Assembly: GCA_946406115.1 (NCBI GenBank)
Contig: OX291541.1
Span: forward strand, 18,383,908-18,447,907
Length of the DNA stretch: 64,000 bases
Direction of reading: 5' to 3'
Origin: Apoda limacodes
Lineage: Eukaryota; Arthropoda; Insecta; Lepidoptera; Limacodidae
The position numbers were made by a program, and so were the translations under genes. Position 1 is the first letter of the stretch. Each line of letters opens with the position of its first letter. Below the pieces are notes generated by a model, which saw only the letters and a list, made by a program, of their open reading frames with translations, ran no database searches and was not told where the DNA came from. Below are positions 54,101-63,830 of this stretch, in pieces.

Positions 54101-57097
54101 ACTAGCATATGCTTTTGATGCCAATCTATTCCAATCTTATATAAATTCGAAAGTTTGAATGAATGGATGTTTGTTACTCAATCACGCCAGAACGGCTGAA
54201 CAGATCTTGGACCATATTGGGAAAATGTATGGAAGTCTGACTTACCTCTCGAAACCCTTGAATGTACTTGCATACAATTCACTCGAATTCTATAGTCGAA
54301 TAGCTCGAGACTATTTCCAATAAGCTCCCTGGATGAAATTTGTGCACAGAGATAGATTATAGTATGAAATAGCACATATGCTACTTTTTATCCTGGTAAA
54401 TGCAGAAGTTCCCGCGAAAATAACTACAACGTTTGTTACTCAATTCTGCCGCAACGGAGCATACAGTTGAGCTGAAATGTTGCACAGAGATAGTTAAAGA
54501 CACCGAAAGCAAAGACATAGGCTATTTTTATCCCGGAAAAAAGTTCCAGCGGAAGTAACTAACCGAATTCCACTTGAACGGACTGTAGATGCAGCTGGCG
54601 TAAAAATTCAACGCCGATAACCAAATTTAAGGCGGGCGAAGCCGTTGGCAAAAGCTAATAATAAGTAGCGCTAAATAATAGTTTTGAATAGCAAAATGTT
54701 TTTAGGTGTTTCCCAACGGATATTTAATGTGATGAAATTTGTATGTAAAAAACATGCGTTAGTTTCACTTTAAGTAGGAATAAGTCTTTAGGTAAGTTTT
54801 CTATTTTATGTTCCTTGGTTCAGAAGAAAATTAATCTTTTAGGAGCTGTAGTCAGAGACGCTTTGGCAAGAGCAACTGAGGATTTGGCGGCAAAGAGGAG
54901 ATTAATTGCAGTCGCTTCTCATCTTGGAGCAAGGGCTTACCAGAATACAGCCGAAATCGCAGTGGAATTGCCTGTCTTACCGCAACCGGCCCTTGTGGTA
55001 GAAGATGCAGTAAGTACAATCCGTACGTGAATAGACCTCAAATCTTAATTAAGTACCTATGAACGATTTGGAACATTCATTGAATCAATACACACCGCTT
55101 TCATCTTGATCCCTTCGGCACAGTATGCTAATAGAAAATTGTCAACAGACGCCAGATTTTATAGAGTTGGAAGTAGACCCACGCCCGGCATTACAAGTCG
55201 TCAGTCCATTGCGGAAGTTGATCCATGACACGCTGCAACATAAAGCAAACCTCGTCGGTGAACTTTTGGACGCTATTCATGGGGTTGCTGTTCACCAACA
55301 TATACCAGCTCCAGTTCATGAGTACCAGTAAGTCTTTTTATGCGTTTTCTTTTCTTTTTATTTCAGGACTAAAATGAGAGAGCTCCATATTTGCTTGAAT
55401 AACCACCAGTATACAACAAACTTATACCGTAAACATCAACTCTATTCTTATTCCAACACACAGGCGACATCACAATAAAAGTTTTAATGAATGTTTCACC
55501 ACCCGTGACAGAATTAGGTATTACTCCACTAATCTGTGACGTTGAACTTAGATATTGGGTTACATATTTTATTTGGGATTTAGGTGCACATTTTCAACGG
55601 GATTTAAATAAGTTTCACGTACTTGGCAGAACACACACACACACACACACACATTTCTCATCTCACACTTACATTCTTACATCAATATTTTATGTGCGGT
55701 TTTTTTATTTGTAATTTATATTGATATAATTAATTAATTTGTAATTTTATTTATATTATAAAGGCGATTAATATTATTTAACATTATTTCCTCTAACCAA
55801 AGTTGTCTGGAAGAGGTCGCTTTAAAGCGATAAGACTGCCATTTGTTTTCTCTATCTGTAGATATATTGTTGTATTATTATTATGTTGATGAAAAAATTA
55901 TATTATTATTACAAATATCAACTTTTGCCAGAAAGTATTTAAGTGTATAGGTATTTATGTGTCCAGATATAATATTTATTTTATGAAATAAATAAATAAC
56001 TATTAACGAAGAATACAAATACTTTCATAAAAAGCATCTTAGATTTTTGCATGATAATTTGACACCCTGAAAGTGTCGAGGTGACTGGTGGCTTTTCTCT
56101 CAATTCATCAATAGACCTCTTAATATTATGCGTATCTCCAAACGTGACTTATGTTTTGTTCTTAATAGTTCGTTAGCAATGCATTCACAATCAAAAGAGC
56201 ATATTATTCAGGCTATATTCATATACATTAAAGCTGGTTATATCCGAGTTACAGGCCATACAAAAGCCATTTTAGTACAGGTACACTGACGGCATGAGAA
56301 GTAGTGATTGCAGCGATGGACTCACCCCCTCACACCACGCAGGACTAAAGTGGTTGGTTAAAAATTCTGAGATGTGGCAAAGATGTAGGATGTTTCCAAC
56401 GTTTACCAATTTTGGGGATTAAAAAAGATATACATTCATCAGAGGTCACATTCCAGTAGCTAAAACAAAAGTTCAGTCGCCCAGTTCACAACTCGCCTTA
56501 GTGATGGTCTATAGCCCCTTTAAGTTTTTTTTTTTGCTGATCTGACTATGCAGTTGGCTGATGCAGCCATTACTGCTCCACCGGGCTTTTGGGGCGAGAC
56601 TCTGAGTCTCAGCCCATATAGCGCCCATCGCTCAGGAGCTCCCCGCGGGGGGAACCTCGGCTTGGGTTGTTCGACCGGCGTGAGCCTCGAACCCTAAGGT
56701 GAGTCAGCGCCAGGAGGGGAATTCTTTGTTACGCGGTTGCGATTGCGAGTGAGTGGGGGCGAGAAGCGCCCCGGTATACTCTTTGATAGCTCGTATATGA
56801 GGTAGGTCCGTGCGTTCGCCGATTAACCCGGGGACGTCGGCGTCGTGTAAGGGGGTAAGCCCTATTACGACGCCGACGTCCCCGGTTTCGTTTTAGGAAA
56901 ACCGTGAAGTACTACCCTCAGTACCTAGTTCGACTTTTTTAATTTTTGAAAACGAAAAGCTAGAAATGTTGAAATTAAAAGATATATTGTGTTCAATTGA
57001 AATTATTTGCAATAACAATGATTTTAATTTTCACAGAGTCGACAAAGCAAGACTACATCGAATACCAGTCTTCGCAAACATTGAAATAGGAAAGTAA
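51144..57097 (+). CDS. Gene E: secreted Ala-rich protein, five exons (216 aa)
   Basis: Exons are 51144-51170, 53386-53602, 54843-55009, 55149-55327 and 57037-57097. They total 651 nt and every junction keeps frame (phases 0, 1, 0, 2). The first exon gives MRIKTVLLL and the second opens TTCAFCFVSP, a clear signal peptide. Next is an Ala/Lys/Leu-rich segment likely to be helical (AAVAVDAAGAIATLGAEMLA and LAAKKAAVSLAADGIATIAA). Then comes AVVRDALARATEDLAAKRRL, a hydrophobic/Pro stretch (ELPVLPQPALVV), a second helical patch (LRKLIHDTLQ) and a short basic tail (RLHRIPVFANIEIGK). No known family is recognised. The MR[IV]KT start also occurs in lepidopteran fibroin heavy chains, but this is too short to prove kinship. 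The acceptor of exon 4 is the weak point. Confidence 0.78.
51236..51420 (+). repeat. Helitron-like fragment in intron 1 of gene E
   Basis: TCCATACTAATATTATAAAT, TGTCTGTTTGTTTG, GTCTGTTACCTATTTTCGCT, GGAGATAGTTTGAGTCCCGG and ACATAGGCCACTATAAAACG. The TCC start and order equal the other copies. Confidence 0.65.
51740..52960. other. ACTATAG-rich stretch in intron 1 of gene E
   Basis: Motifs of the type CACTATA, ACTATAG, CACTACTA and TCACTA(C/T) recur many times (for example 51769, 51818, 51859, 52690-52712, 52742, 52788). It does not translate. It reads like diverged short tandem sequence or an old element with its own internal structure. No ends are certain. Confidence 0.35.
53275..53303 (-). 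repeat. Very short LINE 3' end remnant
   Basis: TTAATACCACCAAGGTGGCA on the plus strand is the last part of the LINE tail, just before exon 2 of gene E. It is followed by a scrap of the GAAGTCGGTTGTTGTTATTG repeat. Confidence 0.5.
53386..53602 (+). CDS. Gene E exon 2 (rest of signal, Ala-rich segment)
   Basis: The acceptor is CTGTATTATTTGCAG. It is open from ACA in phase 0 to AAA G, then a GTATAT donor. The frame is strongly Ala-rich, about one residue in three. Confidence 0.8.
54131..54662 (+). repeat. Helitron-like composite in intron 2 of gene E
   Basis: Two related units follow each other. The first has TGTTTGTTACTCAATCACGC at 54169, the second CGTTTGTTACTCAATTCTGC at 54431. Both then contain CACAGAGATAG and a CTATTTTTATCC-like or CTACTTTTTATCC block. 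The right end GGCGGGCGAAGCCGTTGGCA is the family's typical 3' portion. Confidence 0.6.
54843..55009 (+). CDS. Gene E exon 3
   Basis: The acceptor is TTAATCTTTTAG. It enters in phase 1, reads GAVVRDALARATEDL onward, and ends in phase 0 at a GTAAGT donor. Confidence 0.8.
55149..55327 (+). CDS. Gene E exon 4
   Basis: The acceptor AATTGTCAACAG (55148) keeps the frame TPDFIELEVDPRPALQVV and leads to a GTAAGT donor in phase 2. A stronger-looking acceptor (CCCTTCGGCACAG, 55123) lies 25 bp upstream. From exon 3 it would give a different frame that stops after 35 codons. Confidence 0.65.
55630..55652 (+). repeat. (AC)n microsatellite
   Basis: An uninterrupted AC run of about 11 units in intron 4 of gene E. 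Confidence 0.9.
55797..55870 (+). repeat. Non-LTR 3' tail (partner of 495-645)
   Basis: AGTTGTCTGGAAGAGGTCGC, then GCGATAAGACTGCCATTTGT. It matches the block at 507-560. Confidence 0.5.
56526..56792 (-). repeat. GC-rich non-LTR-like 3' element, copy 2
   Basis: On the minus strand it runs from TATCAAAGAGTATACCGGGG through CTCCTGGCGCTGACTCACC and CCAAAAGCCCGGTGGAGCAG to an A10 tail. It is the same family as 22048-22335, in opposite orientation. Confidence 0.6.
56828..56885. repeat. Perfect 19-bp GC-rich hairpin
   Basis: CCGGGGACGTCGGCGTCGT (56828-56846) and its exact reverse complement (56867-56885) flank a 20-nt loop (GTAAGGGGGTAAGCCCTATT). The stem also contains the palindrome GACGTC. It lies in intron 4 of gene E, 35 bp beyond the GC-rich element. 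Confidence 0.9.
57037..57097 (+). CDS. Gene E exon 5 and stop
   Basis: The acceptor is TTTTAATTTTCACAG. Joined in phase 2 it completes Gln and reads VDKARLHRIPVFANIEIGK, then TAA. Confidence 0.75.
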
Positions 57098-57159
57098 AGG
57101 ACAAGAAGCTAGAAATATTGATCAATTATTTTTAATTAAAACTGTGTTCCTAATATCTT

Positions 57160-57165
57160 AATAAA
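57160..57165 (+). other. Polyadenylation signal of gene E
   Basis: AATAAA 63 bases after the stop codon. It supports exon 5 as the last exon. Confidence 0.6.
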
Positions 57166-57169
57166 AAGT

Positions 57170-57950
57170 TGAATTCAATATATGAGATCACAATTTACAT
57201 AGATATATATCACTATAATATAATAAATTAACATTATTAACACAGTTACCTTGTAATCTGTTGCAAATAAACTGTTGGAACATGTTACATGGGTTAAGAA
57301 CATAGGCAATATAGGAGCTGGCATATTTTTTTCCAAACCTTTTCACGCACGACGTAATCTTTATTTAACAAAAGCTTTATGTCACTTCTTCGTTTTCTTT
57401 CCTTGTTCCTTTCTAATCTCTGAAGGCGGGACATCATCCATGAAAATTGTCTCTGGCTAAGTTAAACAGCTTCACGACGAACGCTTGTTACACGTATTTA
57501 AAGCTAAGACTTTTTCCGCCAGCCAACTCCAAATTTTTCCACGATTTTGCCCATCATTATTAGTTGCAGTAGTCTGTATATGAGGTACCCACCTACCATG
57601 TTTGAAGATATGACATTAAATACGACGAAATCGTAAGGGAGTGCTGAAATGGTGACCGGAAAGTACCTATTGATCTCGTTTTATTAAAGGTACTGCTGGT
57701 TTGCTAATTACTAATGGTTTTATTTACCTCATATCACTTTCTCAATCTTTATTTAAATACCCATCCACGTGCCTAAATATTTATATTTGAGCATTAAATC
57801 AATTTTTTGGGAGGGCGTGCTTATTTTAGGACTAAATTTTTTGCCCCTTGATGTCCTGGTCCAGTCATGATTTTGACTTTTGTTTGTTATATATTCATTT
57901 TGAGTCCCAACTCCAGGCAACAATCACTCAATTTTATCCGGAAGGTTCGG
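57170..57950. other. Intergenic AT-rich stretch
   Basis: Nothing is supported. The open frame at 57275-57460 shows no homology that I recognise. Confidence 0.35.
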
Positions 57951-57959
57951 TTCAATAGA

Positions 57960-58270
57960 TGCCATAACAGTATCATTGGTCACCAGTCATCACCGGTGGT
58001 TATTAATAACACGTGCGTTGACTTGGATGCCACAGTCAAGGTCTCTTAACGCTACGGCTATTACAGATTCAGAAATCAAATTGAGTGTTGGTGATAGAAT
58101 ACAGCCTTGTCGAACTCCTCTTTTTATAACTGTCGTCGGATTCTTCGTATTTAACACGGACTACTGCTGATTGATTCCAATACAGTTTCTATATAACTCT
58201 GGTGTCCTTACCATCGAGTCCGATATCATTTAGAATAGTTATTGAACGATCATAATGAACTCGATCGAAT
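57960..58270 (-). pseudogene. RTE-type reverse transcriptase fragment
   Basis: On the minus strand the translation shows an FDRVHYDRSITILNDIGLDG block, KDTRVI, LYWNQSAVVRVK, a KRSSTRLYSI patch at the place of the usual GVRQGCILSP, then ISNL/ISESVIAVAL-like and DLDCGIQVN sequences. The order fits RT blocks 3-5 of an RTE-clade LINE. Stops and frameshifts make it dead. Confidence 0.7.
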
Positions 58271-58867
58271 TCTTATAGACGTTATGAGACATATAGTCTT
58301 AAACGTCTTAAAGTGTCACATTTTAGTGCTTCATAATTATTTATATATTTAAAGTCATATCTACTGCTTTAAAAAACTATAAAATACATATAAAGTTTGA
58401 ACCAAATGCAAGAACGTACCTCTGTACGGCCGTTATCGAAGGGGTCACCGACACCGTACCTCGTAGTTCGTAGTCGACAGAGGGAACATACCTACCAGTG
58501 TGTGGGAAGTAGGAATTTCTTTCAGTTCAATCAGCTTCATATACTGTTTTGAAGTGAAAACTTCTTTAGCGGCGCTGTGCACTTTTTTTGTGATGGGTAA
58601 AAACTGTTAAACTCGCGTCAGGTCACGTGACCTTTATTTACATTAGGTTAGTTTTTATTTTTAGTATATGGCGATTATGAGTAGTACAGGGAGGTTGGAT
58701 ATGGGATTTTAATTCTATGACAGATTGAGCTGTCAAATATACAACGTCAAAAAAGTAAATAAACAAAAGTTATTATTTTTAATAAATAAATATGGATAAG
58801 AAGTGATGGGAAGTAAATAGCGAGTATGTTGTCACTTCTGCCGGCACTCCCGGAGTGCAACGCGTTT

Positions 58868-58975
58868 TTTTTTTTTCATCATCACTGTTGGGGCACGGCC
58901 TACCTTCGCCGAGGGTGATTTAGGCCATAGTCCACACGCAGGCCCAGGGCGGATTGTGGACTTCACAATATATCT
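58868..58975. repeat. Repeat scrap (GGGCACGGCCTACCTTCGCC)
   Basis: A T-run, then TGTTGGGGCACGGCC, then GGCCATAGTCCACACGC and GCCCAGGGCGGATTGTGGAC. The wording is familiar from lepidopteran dispersed repeats, but it has no second copy in this window. Confidence 0.35.
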
Positions 58976-59439
58976 TTTTTTTTGAGATATGTAGGTTTCC
59001 GCACTATCTTTTTTTTCATCGCTAAGCCAGTGGTGTGAATAATATAATCAATGTACTTGAGAAATTAAGAAAACTACTCATTACACACGGCGCCCGAACC
59101 TCACTCAGGACGCAACATTTACCTATATATGAATTTTAGTTATAATTCGGTTAATTTGTTGGTATTATAAATTATTACTATTTATTAGAATTTTAAGGTA
59201 CGTCTCTACGAATAGTAAAAGAAGCGTGTGAAAAGACGTGCAAACAAATTACGTGTTGTTATACACGTACTTATCTCCAGTTAATGAATTAAACCGTACA
59301 TAATAGCTTATGCAGTAATAAATTGTGGTAATATAACATAAAACTTACTGGTGGCTGGTTCAGATAATTAGGTAATGTTATTAATCGCTTTATTACACGC
59401 ATTATGCGAGTAAAATTTATGATAACGTTAATGGTTCAG

Positions 59440-59705
59440 ACTCTTCCGCAGCATAGTTGGTAGTATGACCGGTTGCTACGCAGAGGGTGTGGGTTCGACT
59501 ACCGCACTGGACAAACATTTATGTGATTAACATTTGTGTTTGTCTTGAGTCTGGATATATTTATGTCTGATATGTATGTATTTACAAAAAAAAAGTAATA
59601 TATATGGTATATGTATTTGTATCCATTGTCTTATATCCATAACACAAGCTTTGGTTACTTTGGGGCCAGACGGCACTGTGTGTAATGTCCAAAAATATTT
59701 ATTTA
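59440..59705 (+). mobile_element. tRNA-headed SINE, copy 3
   Basis: The head has AGCATAGTTGGTAGTATG (A-box region) and GTGGGTTCGACTACCGC (B box), then ACAAACATTTATGTG, CTTGAGTCTGGATATATTTA, ATCCATTGTCTTATATCC, GGCCAGACGGCACTGTGTG and a tail of ATTT repeats. Confidence 0.78.
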
Positions 59706-61175
59706 TTTATTTAGTCCTTTATTTACCACAATTAACTACTTCCCGTCAACTTTTAATATACCGTTTTTTAATAGTAGAAACGAAGCCCTTATAGTTAAAA
59801 TGTACGTATATATCACAGCCTTATATTACAGCCATATTTTAGCTGAGTCTGTTGAAATTTTAGAGACTGATGTCGCATTCAAATCGCCATGCTGTAATGT
59901 AATTATCAACAAGTGGAAGTTTTACAAATAAAACACTTTGATAGGGTACTATCAAAGACAGCGTTATTCTTTTTGTTGTTAAGAACTACGTTTAAAGTAT
60001 TTATATATTTGAATTGTCCTCGTCAAGGGCTTTCATTCGATACCAAACATGGTTTAATTTTAAATGTTTTTTTTATTAACGCAACAAAGTTTTACGCAGA
60101 TTATATCCGCCATATTGGTTTTAATGTGACCTTGCATTGTTTATGCGTGGACCATTGTAAAAAATCGAGTGACACCTCATTTAACAAAATTGTCATAGTA
60201 GTTAAGCCGCTTTGGTGGAACATACGTAAATACAAACATACATACCTAAATAGACTACTAAAATCATAACCCTTCCTTTTGGCTTTGCCGTAGTCGGGTA
60301 AAGAGTAGGTGAACAGAGAATATTCATAGATCATAAAACGGAGGATTCATAGAAATTAAGAAATAAATTATAAATATATCTACATAGAAAAAAATCTTGC
60401 TTCGTTTAAAGACTCTTTGAAGATGAAGAACATATTATTATAGGTAAATATTTACTTATTGGGCACGAGCTACTTTTGCATAACAACATTTTTAATCGGT
60501 ATAAAAGTATCTCCTTAGAAACAATTAAAATACAAAAATCGGCGGAAAAGAATAGTTTTACAAATACTGGTTAAGTTAAGTTTGGTTATTTTTTTTCCCC
60601 CAACGGGGCGCAGCGAAGCGAGGGCAGCCCACAGAGGGCTGTGTTTGATACATACCAAGCAAAATATTTCAAACATACATACAAAAAAAACATAAAATGC
60701 ATACAATTTTTTTTTTTTTAAAACCATATAAAAATATATTGTTTCCGCCGATTTTTGCATTTCATTTGTGTGTAAGGGGATGCTTTATCCTTAAATTTTT
60801 ATGTAAATATAGCGCAATAAGTATATATTTACCACTAGCGGTGCCAAAAGATATTCTCTATTACCACTTTGTACAAAACACACTTCAAAAATGTTATTAA
60901 CCAATTATTAGGAACTATTAACAAGCTATTTTTAGAACGCTACTCGTCGTTTCTAGTATAAATCTGTGAGTTGCAAAACAAATGCAACAAACAATGACAC
61001 GCACCGGTGGCTAGTTTTTGCGCGCGTTCGGTTTTTGTGTGGACATAATCAGTTAACTCGTCTGATATGTAGTCTGTGGACGAGTCCATGCAATCAAGTT
61101 TCAGGCGTGTTTATATAGTTGCAAACCCAAACAAGCAATAGTTATGCGTTTTAGTTAAGGGCCCTCTTACACCCC
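59706..61175. other. Intergenic AT-rich stretch
   Basis: No gene is supported. The reading frames near 59913-60334 overlap on both strands and look accidental. A GC patch (CAACGGGGCGCAGCGAAGCG) at 60601-60620 is repeat-like. Confidence 0.35.
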
Positions 61176-61179
61176 ACTA

Positions 61180-61330
61180 GCGCTGCCATTAGATATCCTC
61201 AAAAAGTTGCCGTTTTTAGCAGAAATGCCAACTACAACTCACAGATATTATTTAGAAACTATACAAAAGCTTTTAAAAATAGCTTATGACTAGCATTATA
61301 TTTGCGACATTTGGATTTAAGAAATTCGTT
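61180..61330. repeat. Dispersed repeat (GTTGCCGTTTTTAGCAGAAAT)
   Basis: CACTAGCGCTGCCATTAGAT, AGTTGCCGTTTTTAGCAG, then AATAGCTTATGACTAGCATT. The order parallels 37070-37180. A shorter relative at 60833-60860 (CACTAGCGGTGCCAAAAGAT) matches its left end. Confidence 0.5.
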
Positions 61331-61410
61331 TTCTACGAAGAGAAAACTGAGGATATGCGCCTTAAGGTGAATCCGAATCAGATTTCGGAATTGGATAGAA
61401 ATAGTTATAT

Positions 61411-61572
61411 ATCCTTTTCAAATACATACATATCATACATAAATATACCCAGACTCAAGATAAACACAAATGTTTATCACATAATAAAAATGTTTGTCCA
61501 CTGCGGGAATCGAACCCGCACCCTATGCACAGCAGCCGGCCACACTACCAAGAAGGCTGCGAGGGAGTTAAA
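61411..61572 (-). mobile_element. tRNA-headed SINE, copy 4 (truncated)
   Basis: The minus strand has the head CTCCCTCGCAGCCTTCTTGG, then GTGCGGGTTCGATTCCCGC (intact B box) and AGTCTGGGTATATTTATG. It lacks the right half with the CAGACGGC block. Confidence 0.75.
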
Positions 61573-62371
61573 GCATTTATTTTGCATTAATTGCAGAATA
61601 AGTTAAAATTACACGCTAAATAAACTCGACCTAAATTTGTCCTCCATTAACGCAGAATTTTGACCGTATCTATAAATAAAAAAAATTTTTTGTTGTTTCG
61701 GTGTCGTATCGTTGTATTCTACAAATAACATAATTTTGATTACTGACAAAAGTATGTAATTACAAATTGTAACTTTTATAAACTTCTTTCTAGTAACGTC
61801 AGCTCATAATAAGCGTATACAGTTGCGAATAAAATCAATTTTTAAATTTTAAAATAAGTCTTGTAAAATATATCATTAATCACTTATTACGTGTTACTAG
61901 TTTTTTCAAAAACAATAAAGCTTTCTAACACGTTTGAGTTTCATCCTACAAAAAATATTGAAATTTTACAAATTTTCATCCTCTTATATTTTACCCTAGA
62001 GAATGACTCCCAGACGTCATTCGTGTGTTTTGAAAAATCTTTCTTTCCATTTTAGCAAAACTCCTCACTTGTGTAAATACAAATTTTGCGGTTCTATGAC
62101 GACTTAACCATACCATACAAAATATGAAGTCCGCGCGCAATCTAATATAAATAAAAATCAGTCGCCACATGTGGCGGGCGCTCGACTGATTTGGCCATTT
62201 TCTTTTTTGTTGCCTTCTGAATTGTCAGGACACTCTTAGTATAAAAGAAAACGGTGAAATGCGAGAGAGAATCGCACACTAAGTGTAAACCATTCACCCG
62301 AGTGTAAAGAAATGTCGGTAAGTTATTGTGCACACGCCGGAAAGTTTTTGAATTAGCACAACACTTTAAAA

Positions 62372-62415
62372 ATAGGTGGAGTCAATAGGTGGAGTCAATA
62401 GGTGGAGTCAATAGG
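62372..62415 (+). repeat. 13-bp minisatellite
   Basis: AGGTGGAGTCAAT is repeated three times in tandem with a partial fourth (AGGTGGGG). Confidence 0.9.
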
Positions 62416-62479
62416 TGGGGCTGTGGTCAAGTTATAATATCCCGATAAAGAGGTAAGTGAAGAAGGAGGAAAATCGAGA

Positions 62480-62845
62480 GAGGGCTAAAGTAAAACAACG
62501 CTCGCAGGTTTAACTAGGGAAAATGGAGTGAGGGCTAATGTAAAACAACGCTTGCAGGTTTAACTATGGAAAACGGAGAGAGGGCTAAAGTAAAACATAG
62601 CTCGCAGGTTTAACTAGGGAAAATGGAGTGAGGGCTAATGTAAAACAACGCTTGCAGGTTTAACTATGGAAAACGGAGAGAGGGCTAAAGTAAAACATAG
62701 CTCGCAGGTTTAACTAGGGAAAATGGAGTGAGGGCTAATGTAAAACAACGCTTGCAGGTTTAACTATGGAAAACGGAGAGAGGGCTAAAGTAAAACATAG
62801 CTCGCAGGTTTAACTAGGGAAACTAGGGCTAAAATAAAACAACGC
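62480..62845 (+). repeat. 50-bp tandem array with alternating A/B monomers
   Basis: Seven full 50-bp monomers start at 62480, 62530, 62580, 62630, 62680, 62730 and 62780, followed by a partial one. Odd monomers carry GCTCGCAGG and ACTAGGGAAAATGGAG; even ones carry AATGTAAAACAACGCTTGC and ACTATGGAAAACGGAG. Successive A-B pairs are almost identical at a 100-bp period, so the array grew by duplication of a dimer. Confidence 0.92.
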
Positions 62846-63018
62846 GTCAACTAGTTGAATATAAATGTCAATTATTGTTACAATTGCCGTTACAAATAAA
62901 AAATTAAAAAAAAAAACACAAACACAGGGACACAAACCTTTCATTTTGTGCATTGCACCTTGTGATTTGACGGTGACAGAGGTAGTAGGGTTATTATCAT
63001 GACTATATCAAACAAAAC

Positions 63019-63065
63019 CCGGCCAAGTGCAAGCCGGTCTCACGCACCGAGGGGGCCGTACCACC
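63019..63065 (+). repeat. GAGTCGGACTCGC-family scrap
   Basis: CGGCCAAGTGCAAGCCGGTC, then CGCACCGAGGGGGCCGTACC. Confidence 0.5.
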
Positions 63066-63147
63066 AAATAATGCACGAGTTTTGAACTCTTATTTTATTT
63101 TATTTATTTATTAAATTAGCATAGCGATTACTTGATAAATGATATTT

Positions 63148-63830
63148 TTATAGATAACAACTGAATTTGTTATTTATCACACAGCATTTTCTATGCGTAG
63201 TTATTTGGTAGTTATTTTCCCGACGTTTCGGCTGGGTTACATCAGCCTTGGTTACGGGTAGACTGGCGGTGCGCGGCGTCTTCGGCTTTGACTGGAGGCG
63301 TCCTGTTGAACTACCCTCACATCGTATACTTGTCATAATCCCTACACACAACACTAACGGTGTCCTTGGGTGAGTTTGTTGATAAAACTCGAGAGCTGAA
63401 TTTTCCTATGACTGGATTCCATGCAGGCGACAGTTTGTATCCATCCTCACGATTGAAGTTCTTATGCTTTTTTATTTGAATTGCTTCGCGTACCAATCCA
63501 CGGTAATATTAGCGTTCGGTGGACAAAACCTTAGGCTGGTGGAGCTCAATCCAGTGGTTGAAATTGAGTTAATCAGATGTTCCGCTACAGCTGATTTTGT
63601 CGTCTGCCAATTCTTTACAGCAGCAATATGTTTTTTGACCCTGTCCGCAATTGTGCGTTTGGTCTGGCTAGTGTAAGAACTGTCGCAGCTGCAGTAAATT
63701 TTGTAGACATCTGGTGCATGGTTTACGTCCTTTGGTGTGCGCACCTGCTGTTTAATTTTGAAGAACGGAATATATACAGTCTTAATAGAGAAATTGCTCA
63801 AAATCAATCCAATTTTTAACCGACTTCAAA
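63148..63830 (-). pseudogene. Penelope-like element, GIY-YIG endonuclease end
   Basis: On the minus strand, 63807-63472 reads VRTPKDVNHAPDVYKIYCSC, then a YTSQTKRTIADRVKKHIAAV block (normally YIGQT-R), then KSAVAEHLIN. This is the GIY-YIG endonuclease end of Penelope-like retroelements. After a frameshift near 63530 the usual continuation REAIQIKKHKNFNREDGYKL and SPAWNPVI follows in another frame (to about 63410), and the 3' region has CAGCCGAAACGTCGGGAAAA. No reverse transcriptase part is present before the window moves into other sequence. The copy is broken. Confidence 0.8.

Noticed and set aside
60101..60334. Overlapping ORFs on both strands around 59913-60334
   Set aside because: Low-complexity AT-rich sequence, no domain, no splice context.
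61500..61572. tRNA gene on the minus strand (GGGTTCGATTCCCGC)
   Set aside because: Same SINE family. The flanking SINE body is present and the acceptor stem is not.
62480..62845. CRISPR-like array
   Set aside because: The 50-bp units are contiguous tandem repeats with no unique spacers, in a eukaryotic genome.
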